Source: Cellulosimicrobium funkei
GTDB taxonomy: Bacteria; Actinomycetota; Actinomycetes; Actinomycetales; Cellulomonadaceae
Direction of reading: 5' to 3'
Assembly: GCF_004519295.1 (NCBI RefSeq)
Contig: NZ_SOZH01000003.1
Span: forward strand, 372,001-436,000
Length of the DNA: 64,000 bases
Both the position numbers and the translations under genes were made by a program. Below, piece after piece: positions 1 through 8,481 of the stretch. Every line of letters begins with the position of its first letter. Positions within the stretch are counted from its first letter, which is position 1. Below the pieces are notes generated by a model. It searched no databases. It saw only the letters and a program-made list of their open reading frames with translations, and had not been told where the DNA came from.

Positions 1-1656
1 GTCAAGTGGGACGGCACCGCGCACGTCGACGTCACCCCGGGGGAGTACACCCAGCTCACCGGGCGCGCCGGGCGGCGCGGCATCGACGTCGAGGGGCACG
101 CCGTCGTCGTCGACCACGCGGGCCTGGACCCGGTGCACCTCGCGGGCCTGGCGTCCAAGCGTCTGTACCCGCTGCGCTCGAGCTTCCGGCCCACGTACAA
201 CATGGCGGTCAACCTCGTCGCGCAGGTCGGGCGCGACCGGGCGCGCGAGGTCCTGGAGACGTCGTTCGCGCAGTTCCAGGCCGACCGGGGCGTCGTCGGC
301 CTGGCCAAGCAGGCGCAGGCGCACGCCGAGGCCCTCGACGGGTACGCGCAGGCGATGACGTGCGACCGCGGCGACTTCGCCGAGTACGCGGCGCTGCGGC
401 GGCGCATCACCGCGCGCGAGGGCGACCTGTCGCGCGCCGCGAGCCGGTCGCGCCGCGCCGAGGTCGTCGCCGCGTTCGAGCGCCTGCGGCCCGGGGACGT
501 CGTCGAGGTGCCGTCCGGGCGGCGCGCGGGCTACGTCGTCGTGCTCGACCCGGGGGAGGGCGCCGGGTTCGACGGACCGCGCCCCACCGTCCTGACGCAG
601 GACCGCCAGGTGAAGAAGCTCACCGTCGCCGACGCACCCGGCGGGATCCGCACCGTCGCGCGCGTGCGCATCCCCAAGACGTTCAACGCGCGCGTGCCCG
701 CCCAGCGGCGCGACCTCGCCTCCACCCTGCGCAACGCGCTCGGCGCGCTCGACGAGCCGGGCACGCGCCCCGGCCGCACCACCCGCGCCCGGTCCGGCGC
801 GTCCGACGACGCCCAGCTCGCGCGCCTGCGCGCCCAGCTGCGTGCCCACCCGTGCCACGACTGCCCCGACCGGGAGGACCACGCCCGCTGGGCGGAGCGG
901 TGGGCGCGGCTGAAGAAGGAGCACGACCAGCTCGTGCGGCGCGTCGAGGGCCGCACCGGCTCCATCGCGCGCGTCTTCGACCGCATCTGCGACGTCCTCG
1001 TCACGCTCGGCTACCTCGCGCCCGCCGAGCCCGCGCAGGACCCGGCCGCACCGCTCGAGGACGCTCTCGACGAGGAGGAGACCGACACCCCTGGCGCCCC
1101 GACCACCGGTCGCGCCGCCCGCGAGGCCGCGCGCACCGGGCTGCAGGTCACTCCCGACGGGCAGTGGCTGCGCCGCCTCTACGCCGAGAACGACCTGCTC
1201 CTGGCCGAGTGCCTGCGCCGCGGCGTGTGGGAGGACCTCGACGCCCCCGCCCTGGCCGCCGTCGTGTCCACGTGCGTCTACGCCGGGCGCCGCGAGGACC
1301 ACGGCGAGCCCGACGTCCCCGGCGGCCCCCAGGGCAGGCTGGCGCGCGCGCTCGAGGCCACCACGCGCGTGTGGTCCGAGGTCGACGACCTCGAGGACGA
1401 GCACGACATCGACGCGACCGGCCCGCTCGACGAGGGCCTCGTCACCGCCGTGCACCGCTGGGCCGTGGGGCGCAGCCTCGACGCCGTGCTGCGCGGCTCC
1501 GAGATCGCGGCCGGCGACTTCGTGCGCTGGTGCAAGCAGGTCATCGACGTCCTCGACCAGGTCGCGGGCGCCGCACCCACCCCCGAGGTCCGCCGCACCG
1601 CGCGCCAGGCGATCGACCGCCTGCGCCGCGGCGTCGTCGCCTACTCCAGCGTCTGA
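1..1656 (+). CDS. helY: HelY-type DEAD/DEAH helicase (Ski2/Mtr4-like), 3' part only
   Basis: The reading frame is open from the first base, so the N-terminal RecA-like core lies outside the window. The visible part starts just before helicase motif VI, seen as QLTGRAGRRGID near residues 18-29, and then shows the long helical region and C-terminal DSHCT-like domain typical of actinobacterial HelY, a predicted ATP-dependent RNA/DNA helicase related to Ski2/Mtr4. A cysteine pair (HPCHDC) lies at about residue 285. It ends at TGA. The following genes (lnt, ppm1, rbpA) are regular neighbours of helY in actinomycetes, which supports the call. The cellular substrate cannot be read from the sequence. 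Confidence 0.85.
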   Translation, partial: VKWDGTAHVDVTPGEYTQLTGRAGRRGIDVEGHAVVVDHAGLDPVHLAGLASKRLYPLRSSFRPTYNMAVNLVAQVGRDRAREVLETSFAQFQADRGVVGLAKQAQAHAEALDGYAQAMTCDRGDFAEYAALRRRITAREGDLSRAASRSRRAEVVAAFERLRPGDVVEVPSGRRAGYVVVLDPGEGAGFDGPRPTVLTQDRQVKKLTVADAPGGIRTVARVRIPKTFNARVPAQRRDLASTLRNALGALDEPGTRPGRTTRARSGASDDAQLARLRAQLRAHPCHDCPDREDHARWAERWARLKKEHDQLVRRVEGRTGSIARVFDRICDVLVTLGYLAPAEPAQDPAAPLEDALDEEETDTPGAPTTGRAAREAARTGLQVTPDGQWLRRLYAENDLLLAECLRRGVWEDLDAPALAAVVSTCVYAGRREDHGEPDVPGGPQGRLARALEATTRVWSEVDDLEDEHDIDATGPLDEGLVTAVHRWAVGRSLDAVLRGSEIAAGDFVRWCKQVIDVLDQVAGAAPTPEVRRTARQAIDRLRRGVVAYSSV

Positions 1657-1714
1657 GCGCACCCCGCACCGGCGGCGCCCCCGTCGGCCCGGGCGTGGGA
1701 CCGGCTCGCGAGGC

Positions 1715-1740
1715 CGGCTCGGAAGGTCGGCTCGGAAGGT
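1715..1740. repeat. 13-bp tandem duplication
   Basis: The unit CGGCTCGGAAGGT occurs twice head to tail, followed by a third partial copy (CGGC), between the helicase stop codon and the next gene. It looks like a local slippage duplication in a short spacer. I see no function for it. Confidence 0.6.
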
Positions 1741-1834
1741 CGGCGCTGCGGCCGTACGGCGTGACGTGCACGACACGCGCCCGGACCTGCGCCGACGCCG
1801 CCACCGGGCGGTGAAGCACGGCGGGTTGTGGCGG

Positions 1835-1840
1835 TATCGT
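1835..1840 (+). promoter_or_regulatory. -10 element (TATCGT) of a leaderless transcript
   Basis: TATCGT ends 8 bases before the GTG start at 1849 and no Shine-Dalgarno sequence lies between them. A TANNNT box 6-8 bases before the start codon is the usual layout for leaderless actinobacterial mRNAs. Confidence 0.5.
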
Positions 1841-1848
1841 GAAGGACT

Positions 1849-3489
1849 GTGGCCTCAACCCTGTACCGCGGCGGCGTGATCCACTCCCCGGCCGATCCGT
1901 TCGCGGAAGCGCTCCTCGTCGACGACGGCGTCATCGCCTGGATCGGTGCCGACGACACGGCCGACGGGCTCGCCGCCCGCGCCGACCGCGTCATCGACCT
2001 CGACGGGGCGCTCGTCGCCCCCGGGTTCGTCGACGCCCACGTCCACCTGTTCGAGGTCGGGCTCGCCCTGGCGGGCGTCGACCTGTCCGCGAGCGCCGGC
2101 GTGACGTCGCTCGCGGCCGCGCTCGACGCCGTCGCGAAGGCGGCGGCCGGTGCGCACGAGGACGACGTCGTGCTCGCCTTCGGGTGGGACGAGCGGTCCT
2201 GGCCCGAGGGGCGGCCCCCGACGCGCGAGGAGCTCGACGCCGCGGCGGGCGGCCGCGCGGTGTACGCGGCTCGGGTCGACGTGCACTCGGCGGTGGTGTC
2301 CACGACGCTCGCGCGCCGCTGCGCGCTCGAGACGCGGCCCGGGTGGGACGAGTCGGGCTGGGTCGCGGGGGAGGCGCACCACGTCGCGCGCGACGTCGCC
2401 CGGGCGGTGTCCCCGGCGCGGCGCACGGACCTGTACCGCACGGCGCTGCAGGCCGCGGCCGAGCAGGGCGTGGTGTCGGTGCACGAGATGAGCGCCCCGC
2501 ACATCGACACGCGCGCCGGGCTGCGGGAGATCCTCGCCCTCACGGCGGACGCGTCGTCGGGCCTGCCGCACGTCGTGGGGTACCGGGGCGAGCTGTGCGC
2601 CACGGCCGACGACGCCCGTGCGCTCCTCGCGGACGTGCCCGGGCTCGCTGGCATCGCGGGCGACCTCAACGTGGACGGGTCGATCGGGTCGCGCACGGCG
2701 GCGATGCGGCTGCCGTACCAGGACGGGCCGGACCGCGGCGACCGCGGGAACCTGTACCTCACGGCGGAGCAGATCGCGGACCACCTGTCCGCGGTCGCGG
2801 CGGCCGGCACGCAGGGCGGGTTCCACGTCATCGGGGACCGTGCGATGGACGAGCTCGTGCTCGGGCTCGGCCTCGCGGCCGAGGCGCACGGGCAGGGCGC
2901 GGTGCGCGCGGCGCGGCACCGGGTCGAGCACGCGCTGTTCGTCGACGCGACCGCGCTCGCCACGCTCCTGCTGTACGGGGTGAGCCTGAGCATCCAGCCC
3001 GCGTTCGACGCCGCGTGGGGCGGCCCGGACGGCATGTACGCGGCGCGCGTGGGGGCGATGCGGGCGCAGGGCCTGAGCCCCTTCGCGGACCTCGCGGGTG
3101 CGGGCGTGCCGCTCGCGTTCGGGTCGGACGCGCCGGTGACGCGGATCGACCCGTGGGCGGGCGTGCTCGCCGCGATGTCGCACGTCGACCCGGACCAGCA
3201 GATCTCGGCCCGTGCCGCGTTCCGTGCGCACACGCGCGGCGGGTGGCGCATCGCCGGGCTCGACCACACCGGCGCCGGGCAGCTGCGCGTGGGGGCGCCC
3301 GCGCACCTCGCGGTGTGGCGCGGCGAGCACCTCGTGGTGCAGGGCGCGCTGGGCCGCACGACGTCGTCGTGGAGCACGGACGCGCGCGCAGGGCAGCCGC
3401 TGCTGCCCGAGCTCGGGCCGGACGTGCCGCGACCGCGGTGCCTGCAGACCGTGCGGGCCGGAGTGCCCCTGTTCGACACCTTCGTCTGA
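1849..3489 (+). CDS. Amidohydrolase family 3 protein (YtcJ-like)
   Basis: This 546-residue protein belongs to the metal-dependent amidohydrolase superfamily. The beta-sandwich start is followed by the metal-binding H-x-H motif (DAHVH, His64 and His66) after APGF. Later signatures are GDRAMDELV, RVEH and the C-terminal FGSDAPVT aspartate loop. Family 3 members hydrolyse C-N bonds of amides or related small molecules, but the substrate cannot be assigned. No signal peptide is visible, so it is probably cytoplasmic. The GTG start is chosen because a TATCGT box sits 8 bases upstream. It is a single gene between helY and lnt. Confidence 0.85.
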   Translation: MASTLYRGGVIHSPADPFAEALLVDDGVIAWIGADDTADGLAARADRVIDLDGALVAPGFVDAHVHLFEVGLALAGVDLSASAGVTSLAAALDAVAKAAAGAHEDDVVLAFGWDERSWPEGRPPTREELDAAAGGRAVYAARVDVHSAVVSTTLARRCALETRPGWDESGWVAGEAHHVARDVARAVSPARRTDLYRTALQAAAEQGVVSVHEMSAPHIDTRAGLREILALTADASSGLPHVVGYRGELCATADDARALLADVPGLAGIAGDLNVDGSIGSRTAAMRLPYQDGPDRGDRGNLYLTAEQIADHLSAVAAAGTQGGFHVIGDRAMDELVLGLGLAAEAHGQGAVRAARHRVEHALFVDATALATLLLYGVSLSIQPAFDAAWGGPDGMYAARVGAMRAQGLSPFADLAGAGVPLAFGSDAPVTRIDPWAGVLAAMSHVDPDQQISARAAFRAHTRGGWRIAGLDHTGAGQLRVGAPAHLAVWRGEHLVVQGALGRTTSSWSTDARAGQPLLPELGPDVPRPRCLQTVRAGVPLFDTFV

Positions 3490-3499
3490 TCGCTCCCGC

Positions 3500-3527
3500 T
3501 TGACAGGGCGGTGAGCCGGAGTAGTTT
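3500..3527 (+). promoter_or_regulatory. Sigma70-type promoter far upstream of lnt
   Basis: TTGACA (3500-3505), a 16-bp spacer and TAGTTT (3522-3527) form a near-consensus vegetative promoter just after the amidohydrolase stop codon. Transcription would begin near 3534, about 240 bases before lnt. The stretch 3535-3761 has no convincing coding frame. It could be an lnt leader or a small RNA gene; I see no clear terminator inside it. Confidence 0.55.
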
Positions 3528-3761
3528 CGACAGGGTGTTCCGGCCCCCGTGGCCGCAGGGGGATCAGCCACCGACGACGACCCCTCGGCGTGCCGCGCCG
3601 GGTACCTGGCCGGGCTCGCGCGCTCAGTAGAAAACGTGCTCCGCCGGTGGCGGCGTCGTACGGGCCGAAGGGCGCGCGAGCCCGCACACCCTCCTTTCCC
3701 GCCCCCGCCGACCCTCCGCGGACGGCGGCGGCCCGCCAGGTCTTCGTGCAGGTCCGTGGCG

Positions 3762-3767
3762 TAGGGT
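3762..3767 (+). promoter_or_regulatory. -10 element (TAGGGT) of a leaderless lnt transcript
   Basis: TAGGGT ends 6 bases before the GTG start at 3774 with no ribosome-binding site between, which suggests leaderless initiation in addition to the promoter at 3500. Confidence 0.5.
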
Positions 3768-3773
3768 GCACCC

Positions 3774-5531
3774 GTGCACGCCCCCGAGCCCCCGGCCGCT
3801 CCCGCCGGGCGATCCCGCCCCGCAGGCACGGCCGCCCGTGCGCCCGAGACGGGCACGCCCCACGACCGGCAGCCCGACGCCGTGCCGGACGCTGGGCCAA
3901 ACGCACGGCCCGACGGCCGACCCGAGCGCGAGGTCCCCGCGGGTCCGTCGACCGCCGTCCCGTCGCGGCCCCTGACGCTCCTGCTCGCCCTGGCGGGCGG
4001 CCTGCTCACCGACACCGCGTTCCCCGACCGCGGGTGGTGGCCGCTCGCGTTCGTCGGCGTGGCCGCCCTGTTCTGGGCGCTGCGCCGCGACGGCGCGCGC
4101 TGGGGCTTCCTCGTTGGCCTGGTGTGGGGCCTGGCGTTCTTCCTGCCGCACCTGTGGTGGGCGAACTACGCGACCGAGACCGTGCCGTGGCTCGCGCTGT
4201 CCGTCATGGAGGCGTGCTTCGTCGGGCTGCTCGGTGCCGCGTGGGTCTGGGCGCGCCGCTGGTCGTGGCTCACGGGGCACCCCGGGCGGCAGGCCGTCGC
4301 GTTCGCGGTGCTGTTCGTCGGGGCCGAGCAGGCGCGCACCGAGGTGCCGTTCGGCGGGTTCCCCTGGGGCCGGCTCGCGTTCTCCCAGGCGGACTCCCCG
4401 CTGGGTCGCGCGGCGTGGCTCGGGGGAGAGGTCCTCGTGTCGCTGCTCGTCGCGCTCGTCGGGGCGCTGCTCGCGGTCGCGGTGCTCGCCGTGCTGCGCC
4501 GCCGTGACGTCGTGACCGGCGCCGTCGTCCCCGTGGCCGTCGCGGCCGCGCTCGTGGTCGCACCGATGCTCGTGCCGCTCGACACGCGCGCCGAGGCGGG
4601 CACGCTCGCCGTCGGGGCCGTGCAGGGCAACGTGGGCGAGCCCGGCCTCGGGTCGTTCGCGAACCGGGCCGAGGTGCTGAACAACCACCTGCAGGGCACG
4701 CTCGCGCTCCTCGACGACGTCGAGCCGGGCGACCTCGACGTCGTGCTGTGGCCCGAGAACGGGTCCGACCTCGACCCGCAGACCACGCCCGAGGTGGCGC
4801 GCGCCATCGACGACGTCGCGCAGGAGGTCGGCGCGCCGATCCTCGTCGGCGCGCAGGAGTACCCCGAGACCGGCGGCCGGTACAACGTGTCGCTCCTGTG
4901 GGAGCCGGGCACCGGCGTCGTCGACCGCTACGCCAAGCAGCACCCGGCACCGTTCGGCGAGTACATCCCGCTGCGCTCCCTGCTGCGCGTGTTCTCCGAC
5001 CAGGTCGACCGCGTGAGCATCGACATGATCGCGGGCAGCGAGACCGGCGTCGTCGACCTCGACGCGCCCCGCCTGGGGCGCACGGTGCCGCTCGGCGTCG
5101 TCATCTGCTTCGAGGTCGCCTACGACGGCCTCGTGAACGACGCGGTCGACGCGGGCGCCGAGCTGCTCGTCGTGCCGACCAACAACGCCTCGTTCGGGTA
5201 CACCGTCGAGTCGACGCAGCAGCTCGCGATGTCGCGGCTGCGCGCCGTGTCGACGGGCCGCGCGACCGTGCAGGTCTCGACCGTCGGCGTGAGCGGCGTC
5301 ATCGCCCCCGACGGCACGCTCCTGCAGAGCACGGGCCTGTTCACCGCCGACCAGATGGTCGCCGACCTGCCGCTGCGCACGAGCCTCACGCCTGCCGTGC
5401 GGGCCGGGGACTGGCCGGGCCGCGTCGTCGAGCTCCTCGCCCTCGGCCTCCTCGCCGCGGGCGTCGTCACCGCCGTCCGCGAGCGGCGCACCCGGACCGC
5501 CGCGGCGCCGGCCGGGGACGAGGCACCGTGA
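3774..5531 (+). CDS. lnt: Apolipoprotein N-acyltransferase
   Basis: Lnt transfers a fatty acyl chain from phospholipid to the N-terminal cysteine of lipoproteins at the outer face of the membrane. The 585-residue protein has a long Pro/Arg-rich cytoplasmic start (about 60 residues), several hydrophobic segments, then the CN-hydrolase domain. The catalytic triad is visible: Glu328 (WPENG), Lys388 ([11 protein letters not shown]) and Cys445 (VICFEVAYD). A last hydrophobic segment lies near residues 545-565. The stop overlaps the GTG of the next gene (GTGA). In mycobacteria Lnt and the mannosyltransferase Ppm1 are fused or adjacent; here they are separate but translationally coupled. Confidence 0.93.
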   Translation: MHAPEPPAAPAGRSRPAGTAARAPETGTPHDRQPDAVPDAGPNARPDGRPEREVPAGPSTAVPSRPLTLLLALAGGLLTDTAFPDRGWWPLAFVGVAALFWALRRDGARWGFLVGLVWGLAFFLPHLWWANYATETVPWLALSVMEACFVGLLGAAWVWARRWSWLTGHPGRQAVAFAVLFVGAEQARTEVPFGGFPWGRLAFSQADSPLGRAAWLGGEVLVSLLVALVGALLAVAVLAVLRRRDVVTGAVVPVAVAAALVVAPMLVPLDTRAEAGTLAVGAVQGNVGEPGLGSFANRAEVLNNHLQGTLALLDDVEPGDLDVVLWPENGSDLDPQTTPEVARAIDDVAQEVGAPILVGAQEYPETGGRYNVSLLWEPGTGVVDRYAKQHPAPFGEYIPLRSLLRVFSDQVDRVSIDMIAGSETGVVDLDAPRLGRTVPLGVVICFEVAYDGLVNDAVDAGAELLVVPTNNASFGYTVESTQQLAMSRLRAVSTGRATVQVSTVGVSGVIAPDGTLLQSTGLFTADQMVADLPLRTSLTPAVRAGDWPGRVVELLALGLLAAGVVTAVRERRTRTAAAPAGDEAP

Positions 5532-6346
5532 GTCCGCGCGCGGGGGAGGGCGGCGTCCCGGGCGGGCGCGTGCTCGTCGTCGTGCCGACGTACGACGAGG
5601 CGCTGACCCTGCCGAGCACGCTCGCGCGCCTGCGCGCCGCCGTCCCGGACGCGGACGTGCTCGTCGTGGACGACGCGAGCCCGGACGGGACGGGCGACCT
5701 CGCCGACGCCGCGGCCGCCGTCGACCCGGGCGTGCACGTGCTGCACCGGGCCGGGAAGGAGGGCCTGGGCGCCGCGTACGTCGCGGGGTTCGGGTGGGGG
5801 CTGGACGCCGGGTACGACGTGCTCGTGGAGATGGACGCCGACGGCTCCCACCAGCCGGAGCAGCTGCCGTCCCTGCTCGCCGCCCTCGGCCCCGCCACGG
5901 TGGACGGCGCGTACGACGGCGCGGACCTCGTCATCGGGTCGCGGTGGGTCCCGGGCGGGCGCGTGGAGAACTGGCCGCGGCACCGCGAGGTGCTCTCGCG
6001 CGCGGGCAACGCGTACGTGCGCCTCGCGCTGGGGCTGCACCTGGGCGACGCGACGGCGGGCTACCGCGCCTACCGCGCGTCCGCGCTGCGCGCCGTCGAC
6101 CTCGCGAGCGTGGAGTCGCACGGGTACTGCTTCCAGGTCGACATGGCGTGGCGGGTCGTGCGGACGGGTGGCCGCGCGACGGAGGTGCCGATCACGTTCG
6201 TCGAGCGCACGGCGGGGCGGTCGAAGATGAGCCGCGCGATCGTCACCGAGGCGCTGTGGAAGGTCACGGTCTGGGGTGCCCGACGGCGCGCGGCCCAGCT
6301 CGCGAGCCTCGCGCGGTCGGTCGCGGGGCGGAGCGGCACGCGCTGA
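5528..6346 (+). CDS. ppm1: Polyprenol-phosphate mannosyltransferase (GT2 family)
   Basis: This 272-residue GT2 glycosyltransferase most likely makes polyprenyl-phosphomannose from GDP-mannose, the donor for lipoglycans and protein mannosylation outside the membrane. It shows the family start VVVPTYDE, the nucleotide loop [11 protein letters not shown] and the DXD-type metal motif [11 protein letters not shown], and ends with the acceptor-side signature [14 protein letters not shown]. It lacks C-terminal membrane helices, as expected for the soluble Ppm/DPM1 catalytic domain. The GTG start overlaps the lnt stop by 4 bases. A strong terminator follows. Confidence 0.9.
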   Translation: MSPRAGEGGVPGGRVLVVVPTYDEALTLPSTLARLRAAVPDADVLVVDDASPDGTGDLADAAAAVDPGVHVLHRAGKEGLGAAYVAGFGWGLDAGYDVLVEMDADGSHQPEQLPSLLAALGPATVDGAYDGADLVIGSRWVPGGRVENWPRHREVLSRAGNAYVRLALGLHLGDATAGYRAYRASALRAVDLASVESHGYCFQVDMAWRVVRTGGRATEVPITFVERTAGRSKMSRAIVTEALWKVTVWGARRRAAQLASLARSVAGRSGTR

Positions 6347-6375
6347 GGTGTCGCCGCGGTGATGGCCGCGACGTG

Positions 6376-6413
6376 GAGAGGCCCGGACCCCCTCGCGGGG
6401 GTCCGGGCCTCTC
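6376..6413. terminator. Bidirectional terminator between ppm1 and rbpA
   Basis: A perfect 17-bp inverted repeat (6376-6392 and 6397-6413) encloses the tetraloop TCGC. It sits between the convergent ends of ppm1 and rbpA, so it can serve both strands. No long T-tract follows, which is common for terminators in such GC-rich DNA. Confidence 0.85.
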
Positions 6414-6433
6414 GTGACGGGTGCGGCGAGGCG

Positions 6434-6778
6434 TCAGGCGCTGCGGCGCAGCTTGCCGGCGCGCAGCAGGCCGAGGCGCTCGTCGAGGAGCTCCTCGAGC
6501 TCGGAGATGGTGCGGCGCTCGAGCAGCATGTCCCAGTGGGTGCGGGCGGGCTTGCCGGCCTTGGGCTCGGGGCGCTCCGCGTCGCGCAGCAGCGCCTCGG
6601 CGCCGCAGCGGCACTCCCACACCGGGGGGACCTCGGCGTCGGTCGAGAACGGCAGGATGATGGTGTGCCCGTTGGGGCAGTCGTAGTGCGCCTGGAAGCG
6701 GGGGGCGAAGTCGACGCCCTCGTCCGACTCCATGCTCTTCGCACCGATGCTCATCCCGCGCAGCGAACGGTCGGCCAT
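6434..6778 (-). CDS. rbpA: RNA polymerase-binding protein RbpA
   Basis: RbpA is an actinobacterial transcription factor that binds the principal sigma factor and RNA polymerase, stabilises the open promoter complex and affects rifampicin sensitivity. The 114-residue protein starts MADRSLRGMSIG, then has the core YDCPNGH...WECRCG with the cysteine pattern expected of the RbpA core fold, and ends in the helical sigma-interaction domain THWDMLLERRTISELEELL. The ATG at 6778 is preceded by a clear CAGGAGG. An in-frame extension to 6859 is possible but lacks a ribosome site and family support. Confidence 0.95.
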   Translation of the reverse strand: MADRSLRGMSIGAKSMESDEGVDFAPRFQAHYDCPNGHTIILPFSTDAEVPPVWECRCGAEALLRDAERPEPKAGKPARTHWDMLLERRTISELEELLDERLGLLRAGKLRRSA

Positions 6779-6857
6779 GGTGTCCTCCTGAGGGGTCTTC
6801 GGGGGTGGGTGGGCGCGCCCGGTGGGGGTGCGGGCAGCGGCCCGGTCTACGAGAGGC

Positions 6858-6883
6858 AACGCCTCACGTGCGGTCGGTGTTCC
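6858..6883 (-). promoter_or_regulatory. Sigma-R/SigH-type promoter of rbpA
   Basis: On the minus strand GGAAC (6879-6883) is followed after exactly 18 bases by GTT (6858-6860, GTTG when one more base is read). This matches the GGAAY-N18-GTT pattern of the thiol-stress ECF sigma factor family. It lies about 80 bases before the rbpA start. Control of rbpA by sigma-R is established in Streptomyces coelicolor, which makes the match credible. Confidence 0.65.
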
Positions 6884-7066
6884 GACGCGCCGTGAAGGTC
6901 CGGTGAACGTCGCGGGGCCTCACGACCTGGTGGCCCCCGCGGTGCGTCGTGCCGGCCCGCCTCGGCGCGCCGTCCCAGGCTCCCGGGTTTCGATGCCCCG
7001 CGCAACTCCGCGGCCCCCGCCCGGCCCCGGACGTGTGCACGCTCACACCCCCGGGCCGGGAGTGTG

Positions 7067-7093
7067 GGAACAAACCCGGGGGGAGCCGGGTTG
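7067..7093 (+). promoter_or_regulatory. Sigma-R/SigH-type promoter of the monooxygenase gene
   Basis: GGAAC (7067-7071, preceded by G) and GTTG (7090-7093) are separated by exactly 18 bases, the same architecture as the divergent rbpA promoter. Transcription would begin around 7098-7102, about 45 bases before the ATG at 7144. Confidence 0.6.
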
Positions 7094-7097
7094 AGCG

Positions 7098-7117
7098 GCA
7101 TGTACATGCAAACGCAT
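7098..7117. promoter_or_regulatory. Candidate operator: overlapping palindromes
   Basis: GCATGTACATGC (7098-7109) is a perfect 12-bp palindrome. It overlaps ATGC-AAAC-GCAT (7106-7117), a second inverted repeat. The pair covers the predicted start of the monooxygenase transcript, a position where a repressor would block transcription. No regulator gene lies next to it. Confidence 0.4.
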
Positions 7118-7143
7118 CGACCTAGGACTCTCGGGAGCACACC

Positions 7144-8331
7144 ATGCAGTTCGGCATCTTCACCGTCGGCGACGTCACGACGGACCCCACGACGGGCCGG
7201 ACCCCCGACGACACCGAGCGCGTGCGGTCCATGCTGACGATCGCGAAGCACGCGGACGAGGCGGGGCTGGACGTCTTCGCCACGGGGGAGCACCACAACC
7301 CGCCGTTCGTCCCGTCCTCGCCGACGACGATGCTCGGCTACCTGACGGGCGTGACGAAGAACATCGTCCTGTCGACCTCGACCACGCTCATCACGACGAA
7401 CGACCCGGTGCGCCTCGCGGAGGAGTACGCGATGCTCCAGGTCATCTCCGACGGCCGCATGGACCTCATGATGGGCCGCGGCAACACCGGCCCGGTGTAC
7501 CCGTGGTTCGGGCAGGACATCCGGCAGGGCATCCCGCTCGCGATCGAGAACTACGCGCTGCTGCGCCGGCTGTGGACCGAGGACGTCGTGGACTGGGAGG
7601 GCAAGTTCCGCACCCCGCTCCAGGGCTTCACCTCGACGCCGCGGCCGCTGGACGGCGTCCCGCCGTTCGTGTGGCACGGGTCGATCCGCAGCCCCGAGAT
7701 CGCCGAGCAGGCCGCGTACTACGGTGACGGGTTCTTCCACAACAACATCTTCTGGCCCATGAGCCACACGAAGCAGATGGTGCAGTTCTACCGTCAGCGC
7801 TGGGAGCACCACGGCCACGGCCCCGCGGACACCGCGATCGTCGGGCTCGGCGGCCAGGTGTTCATGCGCAAGGACTCCCAGAAGGCGTGGGACGAGTTCC
7901 GTCCCTACTTCGACAACGCGCCCGTCTACGGGCACGGGCCCTCGATGGAGGACTTCACGCGCGAGACGCCGCTCACCGTCGGCTCGCCGCAGCAGGTCAT
8001 CGACCGGTACGCCGCGATGCGCGACCACGTGGGCGACTACCAGCGTCAGCTGTTCCTCGTCGACCACGCGGGCCTGCCGCTCAAGACCGTGCTCGAGCAG
8101 ATCGACCTCCTCGCGGGCGAGGTCGTGCCCGTGCTGCGCAAGGAGATGGAGGCCGTGCGCCCGGCGCACGTGCCGGCGAACCCGCCGAGCCACGCCGAGC
8201 GCGTCGCGGCCGCCCGCGCCGCCGGGACCGAGGGCGCCGCGCACGTCGGCGGCACCGAGGACCTGTGGACCGGGCGCACCGCCGAGGACGACACCCGCAC
8301 CGCCACCGCCGGTGCCGCGTTCGGCCTGTGA
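7144..8331 (+). CDS. FMN-dependent luciferase-like monooxygenase, CE1758 family
   Basis: This 395-residue protein has the bacterial-luciferase TIM-barrel fold: an N-terminal MQFGIFTVGD strand, the EHH motif (ATGEHHNPPF, near residue 48) and MDLMMGRGNTGP near residues 103-114. It should use reduced flavin (FMNH2) supplied by a partner reductase, and such a reductase follows at once. The pair matches the CE1758/CE1759 luciferase-like monooxygenase duo known from Corynebacterium and other actinomycetes; the substrate is unknown. The ATG has GGGAG about 7 bases upstream. The last 60 residues are a low-complexity Ala/Thr-rich tail. Confidence 0.88.
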   Translation: MQFGIFTVGDVTTDPTTGRTPDDTERVRSMLTIAKHADEAGLDVFATGEHHNPPFVPSSPTTMLGYLTGVTKNIVLSTSTTLITTNDPVRLAEEYAMLQVISDGRMDLMMGRGNTGPVYPWFGQDIRQGIPLAIENYALLRRLWTEDVVDWEGKFRTPLQGFTSTPRPLDGVPPFVWHGSIRSPEIAEQAAYYGDGFFHNNIFWPMSHTKQMVQFYRQRWEHHGHGPADTAIVGLGGQVFMRKDSQKAWDEFRPYFDNAPVYGHGPSMEDFTRETPLTVGSPQQVIDRYAAMRDHVGDYQRQLFLVDHAGLPLKTVLEQIDLLAGEVVPVLRKEMEAVRPAHVPANPPSHAERVAAARAAGTEGAAHVGGTEDLWTGRTAEDDTRTATAGAAFGL

Positions 8332-8481
8332 CGCCGGCGACACCCGCGCCGTGACCACCCGCCCGACGGCGTACGGTCGAGGAGTGCCCCGCACCCGCGA
8401 CCGGCCGCCGTCGGGCATGGCAGCACCCGGCCCACGACGGGCCGCACCCCGCACCGCACGTCAGCACCTCAGGAGCACCGC

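Larger units (their letters stand above)
6779..7143. other. Divergent control region between rbpA and the monooxygenase gene
   Basis: This 365-base gap has no coding frame I can support. It holds the rbpA Shine-Dalgarno next to its start, a GGAAC-N18-GTT promoter pointing left (6858-6883), a matching promoter pointing right (7067-7093), and a palindrome cluster at the predicted start site of the right-hand transcript (7098-7117). Confidence 0.6.

Noticed and set aside
6434-6859. Longer rbpA start at 6859
   Set aside because: The extra 27 residues are not part of the family and the ATG at 6778 has a strong ribosome site.
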